From the NCBI GenBank assembly GCA_949289345.1, contig CASENS010000027.1, forward strand, positions 1 through 51,365: 51,365 nt of DNA. The letters run 5' to 3'. Shown piece by piece: positions 32,558 to 42,100 of the stretch; positions within the stretch are counted from its first letter, which is position 1; each line of letters begins with the position of its first letter. This DNA comes from an uncultured Bacteroides sp. Lineage in GTDB: Bacteria > Bacteroidota > Bacteroidia > Bacteroidales > Bacteroidaceae. The position numbers and the translations under genes are program-made. The notes below the pieces were generated by a model. That model made no database searches, was not told the origin of the DNA, and saw only the letters and a program-made list of their open reading frames with translations.

Positions 32558-33049
32558 ATGGAAAACATAATAAGACAGATTTACGAGCAATGGAAAATTG
32601 CCAAGGAACAGGCCCGGAAGGAGTGCGAAAACCGTTCCCTGCACAATATCGCGGAAAAGTACCGGAGGTGCGATATGTTCAAAGGGACAGAAAGTACGGT
32701 CGATGAACTTGCCGCCATTTTCCTGTCGCAGCAGGGCCTGGAATTCTGCATCAGATACCGTTTTCCGAGCCTTGCCACATTCAGGCTGTTCAAGGCGCAG
32801 GAAGTGGACAGGAAATACGGCATTTATATCGATGCAGGGAACATAACACTGCGGAACCCGGATCGGGCTGTCCTCATAGGCAGGACAGTTGCAGCTGTGA
32901 ACTGTGACGAGTGCAAACGCCACGAGATAGTGCTGCTGCATGGAGCCAAGGCGGTCATCAATGCATCGGGATGGTCTGTCGTTTCTGTGACATCCTCCGT
33001 CGGCTGTAGTTTTATCAAAAACATATCTGGCAATGCAATAATCTTATGA
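32558..33049 (+). CDS. Minor tail protein of unknown function
   Basis: 163 aa from the ATG at 32558 (MENIIRQIYEQWKIAKEQARKEC); a GTG two codons upstream is possible. The C-terminal half is beta-rich with ECKRHEIVLLHGAKAVINASGWSVVSVTSSVGCSFIKN. Its position between tape measure and distal tail protein, and a 4-bp overlap with the latter, argue for a tail initiator or minor tail role. No domain is recognised. Confidence 0.65.
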   Translation: MENIIRQIYEQWKIAKEQARKECENRSLHNIAEKYRRCDMFKGTESTVDELAAIFLSQQGLEFCIRYRFPSLATFRLFKAQEVDRKYGIYIDAGNITLRNPDRAVLIGRTVAAVNCDECKRHEIVLLHGAKAVINASGWSVVSVTSSVGCSFIKNISGNAIIL

Positions 33050-33987
33050 TGACAGGCAGATTCTATATAGACGGGAAAGATGCCTACAGCGATTACGGCA
33101 TCTATGTGCAGGAGGCCGGCTACAATGAGCTTGTGGCATTCCCTGAACTTAAAGCCGTCACCAGTAATGACTGGCAGGAGGAAGACGGGATAGAACCTGA
33201 CCTGTCAGAACCACGGCTTAATACTAAAGAATTCTCCTTGAAAATTGTGTTGTCCGGAATTGATTATCGGTGGAACGGTTTCATAGAACTACTTTCAGAC
33301 AAGGCCTACCACTCATTTGACTTCAAGGAGATAGGCCGGACATACCGACTTCGTCTTGTGTCAAATCCTAACACTGACTTGGCGACGATGCTCGGTTTCA
33401 TAACGCTGAAACTTGCTGATGACTTTCCACTTGACGGCTACACCTATGTAGAGCCAGACAGTTCCGTCCCGACATACCGGGACTATGAACTTGACGGCAG
33501 GCCGTTCACAGATTATGGAGTTAGGGTGCTTGAGGGGACGCTTGATGAGGTACAGAAATCTCCGGATGTGAAGACCGGCCTCCTGCGAAACATCAGCATA
33601 CTGAACGGGGCGATATATGATGACAAGACAGTGACCTACAAGACAAAGGATGTCAAGGTGAATTGCCTGATGCGAGCCACGACGCTCAATGAGTTATGGC
33701 GTAATTATTATGCTCTCCTGTACGACCTCGTGCGGCCTGAACAGAGAATGTTATTTGTCAATGATATGGGATATGAATATCCATGCTATTATAAAAAGTG
33801 CTCTGTATCAGAATTCTATCCATCAGCCGGGTGGCTGAAATTCACTATCACCATGTGCTTCATTTCTTTTCGCCTGACTGATGACGAATTTGTCCTCGCG
33901 GCAGAAAATGGAGACATTATAGTAACAGATGACGGGGAGAACGCCATTGACTTGAAGAAATTTATGAACAAACTGACAGGAGAATGA
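33046..33987 (+). CDS. Distal tail protein (Dit-like)
   Basis: 313 aa. MTGRFYIDGKDAYSDYGIYVQEAGYNELVAFPELKAV and the repeated form YELDGRPFTDYGVRVLEGTLDEVQKSPDVKTGL show two related N-terminal-type units, as in Dit-like baseplate hub proteins of Bacteroidales siphophages. Dit forms the ring joining tube and tip. It is coupled to the preceding gene by ATGA. Confidence 0.75.
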   Translation: MMTGRFYIDGKDAYSDYGIYVQEAGYNELVAFPELKAVTSNDWQEEDGIEPDLSEPRLNTKEFSLKIVLSGIDYRWNGFIELLSDKAYHSFDFKEIGRTYRLRLVSNPNTDLATMLGFITLKLADDFPLDGYTYVEPDSSVPTYRDYELDGRPFTDYGVRVLEGTLDEVQKSPDVKTGLLRNISILNGAIYDDKTVTYKTKDVKVNCLMRATTLNELWRNYYALLYDLVRPEQRMLFVNDMGYEYPCYYKKCSVSEFYPSAGWLKFTITMCFISFRLTDDEFVLAAENGDIIVTDDGENAIDLKKFMNKLTGE

Positions 33988-33991
33988 CATT

Positions 33992-34663
33992 ATGGCCCTC
34001 AAAAAAATCAAAATCAACGATTTGCCTCTGGTAGATAGCCTGAAAGGGCTGTTTACAATAGGGACAAAAATTGTGGACGGAATACAGACGAGCGTAAAAG
34101 TTAGTCTGGAACACATCCAGACAGCCTACGAGAACGCCGTCGCAGCCACCGGCAAGGCCAACAGCGCGGCAACAAATGCGAGCTCCGCGGCGAGCTCTGC
34201 CAATACAGCTGCAACAGAGGCCCAGCAACAGGCATCCGCCGCACAACAGGCGGCAGAAAATGCAACCGATAAAATTGAAGAAATGGATGCTGGCCTGGAA
34301 AGGCTGGAGGAACTGGAGGACACCCTCACCGCACAGGTCCGTCAGCAGCCTACATCCATGGCATTGGAGTACCCTAAAAAAATTACGCAAGGTAACAAGG
34401 GAGAACATCGGATAACGGCTACCCTGTCCCCTGCCGGGACTGGAAGCAATGTTATTTTCCTGGGCGATGACAAGTCCGTGTCGGTGTCTCCTGACGGATT
34501 TATTGTTGTAAACGGTTTAGGGAAAAGCCGCATCCACGTGATCCCGACAGAGAACACGAGCATCTATCAGACCATAGAAATAGAAGTCACAGCGCAATCC
34601 CTGCGCTTGAATACAAAAACTTCTTTACGGCTTATATCAAACGGGAATTTAAGGTTTAACTAA
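33992..34663 (+). CDS. Tail protein with coiled coil and Ig-like domain
   Basis: 223 aa. Residues 1-40 are a short anchor (ALKKIKINDLPLVDSLKGLFTIGTKIVDG) repeated in similar phages; residues 45-105 are a long Ala-rich coiled coil; residues 110-205 form an Ig-like (BIG2-like) domain (YPKKITQGNKGEHRITATLSPAG...IHVIPTENTSIYQTIEIEV). This trimeric stalk plus Ig domain resembles a baseplate or fibre connector. It lies directly after Dit. Confidence 0.7.
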   Translation: MALKKIKINDLPLVDSLKGLFTIGTKIVDGIQTSVKVSLEHIQTAYENAVAATGKANSAATNASSAASSANTAATEAQQQASAAQQAAENATDKIEEMDAGLERLEELEDTLTAQVRQQPTSMALEYPKKITQGNKGEHRITATLSPAGTGSNVIFLGDDKSVSVSPDGFIVVNGLGKSRIHVIPTENTSIYQTIEIEVTAQSLRLNTKTSLRLISNGNLRFN

Positions 34664-34676
34664 CACACAAAAAATC

Positions 34677-34994
34677 ATGGCACAGAAAGGTTACATCAGC
34701 GAGTTTATGAACGGAGGCCGCATCGTGTCCCACGGCAAGATTGAAAGCCTTGCACAAGGATTTAAACTGCCCGGCGACATGTTGTTTTCTGTTTATGCGA
34801 GACCGAAAAGTACCGGTTCAAATGTAGATACGGTATTAAGCGTGAAATGCTATCAGGATGATGATTTTTCCGATGCTCCGGTTGCATTTCACGATTGGTC
34901 GCCTATGGCGATAAAGGAGATTGCTCCTAACGATGAAATACTAACGACCTGCGACCTCTATTGGGGAAGCGGAACAGCGGTGGAGGCTATATGA
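34677..34994 (+). CDS. Small tail-associated protein
   Basis: 105 aa. AQKGYISEFMNGGRIVSHGKIESLAQGFKLPGDMLFSVYARPKSTGSN is beta-rich with no signal peptide. It lies among the fibre genes, upstream of the DGR target. It may be a fibre subunit or a chaperone. Its stop overlaps the ATG of a 49-aa basic reading frame. Confidence 0.6.
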   Translation: MAQKGYISEFMNGGRIVSHGKIESLAQGFKLPGDMLFSVYARPKSTGSNVDTVLSVKCYQDDDFSDAPVAFHDWSPMAIKEIAPNDEILTTCDLYWGSGTAVEAI

Positions 34995-35140
34995 TTGTTT
35001 CAATATTCATATCGTTGAAAAGACGGGTGCAATCATGGGCGAGACACCGGGAGCAAAAGAAGATAAGGCTTAATACAATATCTTCGGTGATGTTCATATC
35101 ATCAAAAGGAAAAACAGTTTTCAAATTCTTAAACAATTAA
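34991..35140 (+). CDS. Short basic reading frame, 49 aa
   Basis: Reads MIVSIFISLKRRVQSWARHR, EQKKIRLNTISSVMFISSKG, KTVFKFLNN. It begins in an ATGA overlap with the upstream stop and ends 4 bp before the DGR target gene, filling the gap exactly. It is strongly basic (about 12 Lys/Arg). That could mean RNA binding, but the frame may also be a chance one. It is the only unexplained frame directly 5' of the DGR. Confidence 0.4.
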   Translation: MIVSIFISLKRRVQSWARHREQKKIRLNTISSVMFISSKGKTVFKFLNN

Positions 35141-35144
35141 AATT

Positions 35145-36575
35145 ATGGCACTTACAACAGACGAAGAAAGCAAGGTAAGACAAATTATCACTGCTTTTGA
35201 GAACGGCAAGCGCTTGGCTGACTTGCCTGATGTCGAGGGGACAAATCCCTTTGACCTGTTATGCGAAGTCCTTGACACGGACGGGGAAAGTAAAAAGGCG
35301 GCACTTGCCACTCTGCTGCCTTATGTAGAGGACACCTGCATGTATGGCATCGAGTATGACACGACCGTTTCATCTCCGGATGTGACCCGTATCGGTAATA
35401 TGGCCCTGCATAAGAGCCTGCCGATACAAAGCCGAATGAAAGGCTGTTTATTGTCAGATGACGGCACTGTGAATGAATACCTCAATCCTTCCGACTGGAC
35501 GGGGCAGACCCGTGACGGCTCGCGAGGACAGGTTATGGTCGAATTGCCTATGTACTACCGCAAATTCGAAACAGAGGGGAACAAACGCCGTGTTAAACTG
35601 TCGGAATATCCCCTGCCCGGCTATCATCAAGTGAAGAAAAAGTATGTGTCCGCATACGAGGCCACCGTACAACGCTCTACTACCATGCTTTGCTCTGTGG
35701 CGAATGAAGGTGCTGATTACAGGGGAGGCGGCAATAACGCAGATTGGGACAGCACATACCGAACCTTGCTTGGCCGTCCTGCGACTTCCATATCTCGAAC
35801 AAATTTCCGCACCTATGCCCGCAAGCGTAAATCTTCCTCAAAGGAGTGGAACTGCATGACCTATGACATGCAGAAAGACCTCTACTGGCTGTTTGTCGTT
35901 GAATATGCCACACTCAACTCCCAAAAGGCGTTCAACGCCCAGAAGGACAGCAACGGTTACGCACAGGGAGGATTGGGCGATGGTGTCACTACGGTAGATT
36001 GGACGAAATGGAGCAATTTCAACGGCAATAATCCTTTCGTACCTTGCGGCTATACCGATACGCTCGGAAACGGCACAGGGGTCGTCGAATTTTCAATGCC
36101 TACCGAGTATGACGCGACGATAAAAAAACTCAATGTTCCCCGGTATCGTGGCATCGAAAATCCTTTCGGTCATATATGGCAGTGGACGGACGGCATCAAT
36201 GTGCAGATAGAGGCCGGTGACGGGTTGAGCAAGGTTTTCGTCAGCGATAACCCCGAAAAATTCAACGACAGCAACTACGACGGTTATTCCCATGTAGGGA
36301 ATGAGGCCCGTACAGAGGGATATGTCAAGTCAGTCATTTTCGGAGAGGGCGGAGAGATAATGCCTGATGTAGTTGGGGGCGGAAGTACCACCTACTTCTG
36401 TGACTACCACTACACTAACATTCCGTCAGCAACAACCCTCCGTGGTGTCCTGTTCGGCGGTTCTGCGAATAGCGGTGCGCTTGCGGGCTTCGCCTATGCG
36501 TACTCGTTTGACGCCCCCTCGTATACGGCTGCGTACTTCGGCTCCCGCCTTTGCTTTTTACCGCAAAGCGCATAG
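35145..36575 (+). CDS. DGR-diversified tail / receptor-binding protein
   Basis: 476 aa. The N-terminus (LTTDEESKVRQIITAFENGKRLADLP) is an attachment segment seen in Bacteroidales phage fibres. The centre and C-terminus form a C-type-lectin-like fold (ENPFGHIWQWTDGI, about residues 347-360, is the conserved FGE-type core). Residues 433-471 are the variable repeat, ending GSRLCFLPQSA. It lies between fibre genes and the TR-RT cassette, so it is the main target and probably the host receptor-binding protein. Variable codons place Tyr, Phe, Ser, Leu, Asp and Ala where the TR encodes Asn or Thr. Confidence 0.92.
   Translation: MALTTDEESKVRQIITAFENGKRLADLPDVEGTNPFDLLCEVLDTDGESKKAALATLLPYVEDTCMYGIEYDTTVSSPDVTRIGNMALHKSLPIQSRMKGCLLSDDGTVNEYLNPSDWTGQTRDGSRGQVMVELPMYYRKFETEGNKRRVKLSEYPLPGYHQVKKKYVSAYEATVQRSTTMLCSVANEGADYRGGGNNADWDSTYRTLLGRPATSISRTNFRTYARKRKSSSKEWNCMTYDMQKDLYWLFVVEYATLNSQKAFNAQKDSNGYAQGGLGDGVTTVDWTKWSNFNGNNPFVPCGYTDTLGNGTGVVEFSMPTEYDATIKKLNVPRYRGIENPFGHIWQWTDGINVQIEAGDGLSKVFVSDNPEKFNDSNYDGYSHVGNEARTEGYVKSVIFGEGGEIMPDVVGGGSTTYFCDYHYTNIPSATTLRGVLFGGSANSGALAGFAYAYSFDAPSYTAAYFGSRLCFLPQSA
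36441..36558 (+). repeat. DGR variable repeat VR1
   Basis: 118 bp aligned without gaps to the TR at 36659-36776. I count 20 substitutions, all at TR adenines (29 A in total), and none at the 89 other positions. Replacements are T, G or C. The repeat runs to 17 bp before the stop codon. An imperfect dyad CCGGT-A-ACCGG (36577-36587) follows shortly after the stop and may play the role of the post-VR hairpin known in other DGRs. Confidence 0.97.
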
Positions 36576-36658
36576 CCCGGTAACCGGCAGGATGTAGTAT
36601 AAAAAGCGAGTTGGATTAATGATAGGGATAATATAAACGATAAAAGGTTGGCCGCTCT

Positions 36659-36776
36659 CGTGGTGTCCTGTTCAGCGGTAATGCGAATAACGGTGCGAAT
36701 GCAGGCTTCGCCTATGCGAACTCGAATAACACCCCCTCGAATACGAATGCGAACATCGGCTCCCACCTATGCTTTA
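36659..36776 (+). repeat. DGR template repeat TR
   Basis: The template for mutagenic reverse transcription, in the 339-bp gap between target and RT genes. In the VR frame it reads RGVLFSGNANNGANAGFAYA, NSNNTPSNTNANIGSHLCFR: ten AAY (Asn) codons where adenine mutation yields many amino acids. It ends at GCTTTA like both VRs. It is not itself a gene. The flanks (36576-36658 and 36777-36914) hold no gene; 36777-36914 probably forms part of the structured TR RNA needed for priming. Confidence 0.97.
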
Positions 36777-36914
36777 GAATGTCAGAAAGACAAAGATATA
36801 AGGGAGCGACGGCCTTGCCTCTTGGCAAAAAACTTCAAGTAACCTGAAAGGTGCTGGTAGGGACGCCTGTTGTATGGGCTAACCGAATGCTCCGAATAAG
36901 AAAAAAGCAAAGCG

Positions 36915-37943
36915 ATGAAAAGAATATCAAACCTGTATGCAAAAATAATCTCTGTCGACAACCTGCGGCTTGCTGATGAAAAAGCACGCCGGGGAAAGAC
37001 GAGGACATACGGTGTCCGGGTGCATGACAAACACCGGGAGGCCAATATACAGGCTCTCCATGAGGCTTTGCTGACAAAAACATTCAAGACATCGCCCTAC
37101 GAAGTATTTACCATATACGAACCGAAAGAGCGGGTCATATATCGTTTGCCTTATTATCCCGACAGGATAGTCCACCATGCCATAATGAACATACTGGAAC
37201 CTATATGGGTAAAGACATTTACGCACAACACCTTTTCTTGCGTGAAAGGACGGGGTATAGAGGGCTGTGCCCGGCATGTCGATAAGATGATACGCAAGTA
37301 CAGAGGGAAACCCATGTACTGTCTGAAAATTGACATAAAGAAATTTTATCCGTCGATAAAGCACCATGTCCTGAAACATGTCGTGCGACGCAAGATAAAG
37401 GATAAAGACTTGTTGTGGCTCCTTGACGAAATAATCGACAGCGCAGACGGTGTACCTATCGGGAACTATCTTTCGCAGTACCTTGCCAACCTGTTCCTCT
37501 GTTATTTCATGCACAAGGTAAATGAAGTGTGGAAGATAGACTGCGAGGAATACGCCGACGACTTCGCGTTTTACAGCGAAAGCAAGGAAACGCTGCGCAG
37601 GTTTTTCGCCGAGTTTGTCAAGCCATATATCGAGCAGGAACTTGAATTGAAGATCAAGGGTAATTGGCAAATCTTTCCGATAGCGGAAAACCGTTACGAC
37701 AGACACGGACGGGGCCTTGATTATGTCGGTTATAAGTTCTACAGAAAACAAAAGCTCATGCGAAAGAGCATAAAACAGAATTTCTGCCGTGCCGCAGCCC
37801 GGCTTGACAAGTGCAACCCGTCACTGGATGTAAAGGCCTATAAGCAGGCCGTCGCCCCGTGGCTCGGCTGGGCGAAGCACAGCAACAGCAAACATTTATT
37901 ACAGACAATCATCAAAAAGGAATACCATGACAGCATTTTATGA
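36915..37943 (+). CDS. DGR reverse transcriptase
   Basis: 342 aa, typical length. Motif A-type CLKIDIKKFYPSIK (about residues 136-149), the DGR/retron-like GNYLSQYLANLF (about 185-196, with the SQ step typical of DGR RTs), catalytic YADD (213-216), then GLDYVGYKFY thumb sequence. It copies TR RNA with errors at adenines and so writes variants into VR1 and VR2. It overlaps the next gene by 17 bp. No Avd-type four-helix accessory gene is recognisable beside it. Confidence 0.96.
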   Translation: MKRISNLYAKIISVDNLRLADEKARRGKTRTYGVRVHDKHREANIQALHEALLTKTFKTSPYEVFTIYEPKERVIYRLPYYPDRIVHHAIMNILEPIWVKTFTHNTFSCVKGRGIEGCARHVDKMIRKYRGKPMYCLKIDIKKFYPSIKHHVLKHVVRRKIKDKDLLWLLDEIIDSADGVPIGNYLSQYLANLFLCYFMHKVNEVWKIDCEEYADDFAFYSESKETLRRFFAEFVKPYIEQELELKIKGNWQIFPIAENRYDRHGRGLDYVGYKFYRKQKLMRKSIKQNFCRAAARLDKCNPSLDVKAYKQAVAPWLGWAKHSNSKHLLQTIIKKEYHDSIL

Positions 37944-38742
37944 CAACAAGCCCTCCGTACTGGAGGCCGTCGGAAACGGAAGTTTCCTTTACAGATACAA
38001 TATCGAGGAAGTCATACCGGAACTGACAGAAGAAAATGCCGGAGAAGAAAAAGTGTCGCAGTGGAAATGCGAGGAGGTGACCGTGTGGGCTCCGGTGTCG
38101 TCCGACAAGGTAATTGAAGCGGTCATACGGGCGAAATACTCCGCATCGGCGGAACTTGCCCTTGTGAACAAGTTTAACTCATACCAGCAAGGACTGGATG
38201 TGGATGCCTCGGCTGTCAGCGAGTACACGGACTACCTGACATTTGTCGCAGGAGTAAAAAGGCAGGTAAGGACAGACCTTGGGGACGAGGCACCATCGCC
38301 TGCTCCGGGAACAGCCTCCCTCGCTCCAAGGCTCGCCGACATCGCGAAACTCCTGTCGCTCACAGTGAACACGATGAGCCTCACGGATAGCGACGCATTG
38401 GCAGTAAAATCCGTTTATCCCGAATGGGGGACGCTTATCGGCAAGACCTTGAAGAAAGACGATAAACTCCAGTGCGACGGCAAGCTGTGGAAAGTACTGC
38501 AGGAGCACACCGCCCAGGAACAATGGAGGCCGGGCACAGGGACTGAAAGCCTGTATACGGAAATCGTAGAAAGCGCAGCCGGGACACTGGACGACCCAAT
38601 ACCTTATGACAACAACATGGCGTTGGAGCAGGGCAAGTATTACTCACAGGACGGCGAGGTGTACCTGTGTACGCGAGACACGGAAATCCCCGTCTATAAC
38701 CCTCTGAAAGATCTTGTCGGCATCTATGTAGAACTCCAGTAG
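37927..38742 (+). CDS. Tail-fibre-associated protein with C-terminal carbohydrate-binding-like modules
   Basis: 271 aa. The N-terminal part (TAFYDNKPSVLEAVGNGSFLYRYNIEEV) is followed by a helical middle and a C-terminus with LQCDGKLWKVLQEHTAQEQWRPGTGTESLYTEI, like the chitin-binding (CBM5/12) or XkdX-type modules in tail proteins, then a second similar unit (EQGKYYSQDGEVYLCTRDTE). It starts inside the RT gene end. Possibly a fibre or tip component partnering the variable protein. Confidence 0.65.
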   Translation: MTAFYDNKPSVLEAVGNGSFLYRYNIEEVIPELTEENAGEEKVSQWKCEEVTVWAPVSSDKVIEAVIRAKYSASAELALVNKFNSYQQGLDVDASAVSEYTDYLTFVAGVKRQVRTDLGDEAPSPAPGTASLAPRLADIAKLLSLTVNTMSLTDSDALAVKSVYPEWGTLIGKTLKKDDKLQCDGKLWKVLQEHTAQEQWRPGTGTESLYTEIVESAAGTLDDPIPYDNNMALEQGKYYSQDGEVYLCTRDTEIPVYNPLKDLVGIYVELQ

Positions 38743-38756
38743 AAAGGAGGCGCACC

Positions 38757-39077
38757 ATGGCAAAGCGGTTCAGCGAACTCGGTATCAAACAGCAGGACGA
38801 CCGAAAAATCTTCAACTGTCCGCAAGTGTCGGTTACCGACATTCTGAACAGCGAAATAGAGGTCATCGACTATCTCCCCGGCGTCAAGACGAAGCACGGG
38901 GAGGGTCGTTACCTCATTCACTACCGGACAACGGACAGAAAGGAAGAGGGGAAGTTCTTTACAAACTCCTCCGCATTGAAAAGTGTCCTCGATCAGGTAA
39001 ACGACGAGGATTTCCCGTTTATAACTGTCATCAAAGCCACTAAATGCGGCAACGGAAAGATATATCAGTTCACATGA
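38757..39077 (+). CDS. Small protein after the DGR, possible OB-type nucleic acid binder
   Basis: 106 aa with an unusually strong Shine-Dalgarno (AAAGGAGG, about 8 bp upstream). AKRFSELGIKQQDDRKIFNCPQVSVTDILNSEIEVIDYLPG, HGEGRYLIHYRT and FPFITVIKATKCGNGKIYQFT suggest a five-strand OB-like barrel as in single-strand binding proteins. That is an inference from pattern only. Being encoded right after the RT, it is a candidate accessory factor for retrohoming, since no Avd is present; it may instead be an unrelated tail gene. Confidence 0.55.
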   Translation: MAKRFSELGIKQQDDRKIFNCPQVSVTDILNSEIEVIDYLPGVKTKHGEGRYLIHYRTTDRKEEGKFFTNSSALKSVLDQVNDEDFPFITVIKATKCGNGKIYQFT

Positions 39078-39199
39078 ATGGGAAAGGCGCATAAAACCCG
39101 AATGCGCGGCTTTCAAAAAATTATGGTATAAACATACCGCCGACAGATGAAGACGCGAATACGGCGGTATTTGAGTAAAATAACTTGGGAATAAAAGGT
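39078..39199 (+). repeat. Intergenic hairpin cassette B
   Basis: A 122-bp gap with GCGCAT-AAAACCCG-AATGCGC, then ACCGCCG...CGGCGGT (7-bp stem), then AAATAACTTG before the next start. Element order matches cassette A at 25692-25799, and both contain CCCGAATGC. No gene is visible. Confidence 0.5.
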
Positions 39200-42100
39200 A
39201 TGATAATATACGACGGCACAGGCGCAAAAATACTTGATGTAACGGTTGATGACAACAGCTACCGGCACAGGGTTATAATGGGCGACCATAACCTGACCCT
39301 GCACTACTCCCTCGCCGAGCATGTGGAGATTCCGGTCGGGGCGTATTGTGACTTCCAGGGGGAACGATACACCCTTGAACGCCCGGAGTCGCTGAAGATG
39401 CAGCACAGCCGTAATTTCGAGTACACTGTTGTCATGGAATCAAGTCAGGCGAAAGCCCGGATATGGAAGTTCCGCAATCCGGTGGACGGCAGACTGAAAT
39501 TCTCCCTGACGGCGAAGCCGAAAGAGCACCTCCAGATGTTCATCGACAATATGAACCGGAGGGACAGCGGCTGGAAGATAGGAAAGTGTGTGGACGGCCC
39601 GGAAATCCTCATCAACTACAACCACGCATATTGTATTGACGCTCTCGGTCAAATGGCCTCGGAGTGCAAGACGGAATACGAGTTTGCGGGGAAGACCGTA
39701 TCGCTGTGCAAGGTCGAATACAACAAGAACAACCCTCTGCCGTTGTCCTATGGCCGTGGCAACGGTTTCAAGCCCGGTGTCGGGCGTTCCAACTACGGGG
39801 ACACGCCGCCGGTCGAGATACTGTTTGTTCAGGGCGGGACGCAGAACATTGACGCAAGCAAATACGGCAGCACGGAACTCCTGTTGCCGAAGAACCAGAC
39901 GATCCGCTATGACGGCGTATATTTCGAGGACGAGGAGGGCTTCAATGCAGACAACGCCCGGACATACATAACGGACGACCTCGGTCTTTCAATCAGACGA
40001 GGAGACAAGGCCCTGACCTCACTCGCCGAAGACAGCCTCGACTGCTCGGAGGTATATCCGAAGCGTATCGGCGAAATCAGCGGCGTTGTCGTCGTAGATG
40101 AGGCCAAGAATTTTTACGACATCATTGATGACGGCATCCCCGAAACACTCAATTATGCGGACTGTCTTATCGAGGGCGAGACGATGACTATCATTTTTCA
40201 GTCAGGGATGCTCGCCGGTCGGGAGTTCGAGGTTAAATACTATCATGCTGCAAACAACGGAAAGGCGGCTCGCCGCTTTGAGATTGTCCCCGCTGAACTT
40301 GACGGACAGACAATGCCCAACAAGACTTTCGCTCCGAAAGCAGGAGACACATACGCGGTATTCAACTGCCGTATGCCCGATGCCTATGTCTGTGACTACG
40401 CCACTAAATCAGGAGCCTCGTGGGATATGTTCCGTACCGGGGTAAAGCATCTTTTTGACAATGAAGATCAGCGGTTCTCGTTTACCGGTGAACTTGACGG
40501 GATATGGTCAAAAAAAGATTGGGTCAATATCGGCGGCAGAATTATTCTCGGAGGGTATATCAGGTTCACAAACGAGAGTTTCCAGAGAGAGGGCGTACTG
40601 GTGCGGATCACTGGTATCAAGGATTATATCAATAACCCGTACAGTCCTGTCATAGAACTGTCCAACTCGACCGTCGGAACAAGTGTCGCCTCCACGCTCA
40701 AGCAGCTCGAAAGCGAGGAAGTCCTTGTTGAGAAACTGCACGGCGAGGCCCTGCAGTTCACTAAACGCCGCTTCCGGGATGCCAAGGAGACCATGGCGAT
40801 GTTGGAGGACGCACTGCTCGACAACTTCACTAACAGCATCAACCCGATAGCCGTCCAGACGATGCAGATGCTTGTCGGCGACGAAAGCCTGCAGTTCCGT
40901 TTCGTGAACAGCAAGACAGATCCTGTGGCGGTGGCGCATAATGTGACCTACGACGGGACGGCGAAACAACTGAAAGCCCCCGCCGGCATCATCCAGCACC
41001 TGACGCTCGGCATCAGCACATTGAGCTCGGAACACAAGGCGACGGAGTACAAATATTGGGATATGGCCGAATATACAAGTGCAGCACTTAACGACGGGTC
41101 GAAGAAATACTACCTGTATGCAAAAGTCAGCAAGGCGGCCCAGACAGGCGTATTCCTGATGTCCGAAGCAGCCATAAAGCTGGAGGGGGTTTCCGGGTAC
41201 TATCATCTGCTTATGGGTATATTGAACAGCGAGTACGACGGCGAGCGCAGCTTTGTGACCCTGTACGGCTTCTCCGAAATCCTGCCGGGACGCATTACGA
41301 CTGACAGGGTTGTTTCCGGCGACGGCAACAGTTATTTCGACATGCTCAACAACGCCATGAAGCTCGGCGATGCGCTTGACTTCAACTCAAAAGGAGACCA
41401 TAAACTGCGGCTCAAAGGTACGCTCGTTCAGAGCCAGAGCGGGGATGAGGATTACATGGGCGTTTTCCGTGGCACATATAACGCAACATATACTTACTAT
41501 CAAGGGGATGAGGTCGTTTTCACTATCAACGGAGTTACATCGACATACAGATACATATATTCGACACCGAGCACCGGAATTGCCCCCTCCCATTCAGCAT
41601 ATTGGCAGGTGGTCGCCCAAGGGGTAAAGGGAGAGGACGGGATAGGTGTATCAAAAGTCGAGGAATTCTATCTAATCTCTGCCTCTCTAACAGGTGTAAC
41701 AACTTCGACAAGTGGCTGGACCACTAATGTCCAAACGCCTACCAAGAGCAAGCGATACTTGTGGAACTACGAGAAAATCACATATTCAGACGGTAAGACT
41801 GTATCGTCAACACCCCAAATTATTGGGATGTATAGCGAGGACGGGCGAGGCATCAAGAGTGTGACCGAGTATTATGCCAGGAGCACATCGAATTCAACCG
41901 CCCCGTCTTCTTGGAGCACAACGCCGCCGACATTGACATCCACATACAAATACCTGTGGAATTATGAGGTCGTAACCTTTACTGACGATACCACAAGCCA
42001 AACCACACCTGCCGTAATAGGCGTATATGGCGACAAAGGGGATAAGGGAGAGGACGGGAAATACACCGAACTTCGCTTCGCGAGGAATGGTAGTCCAACC

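Noticed and set aside
36648-36842. Open frame across the template repeat
   Set aside because: It is in a different frame from the VRs; the TR acts as RNA template and low-complexity AAY codons give chance frames.
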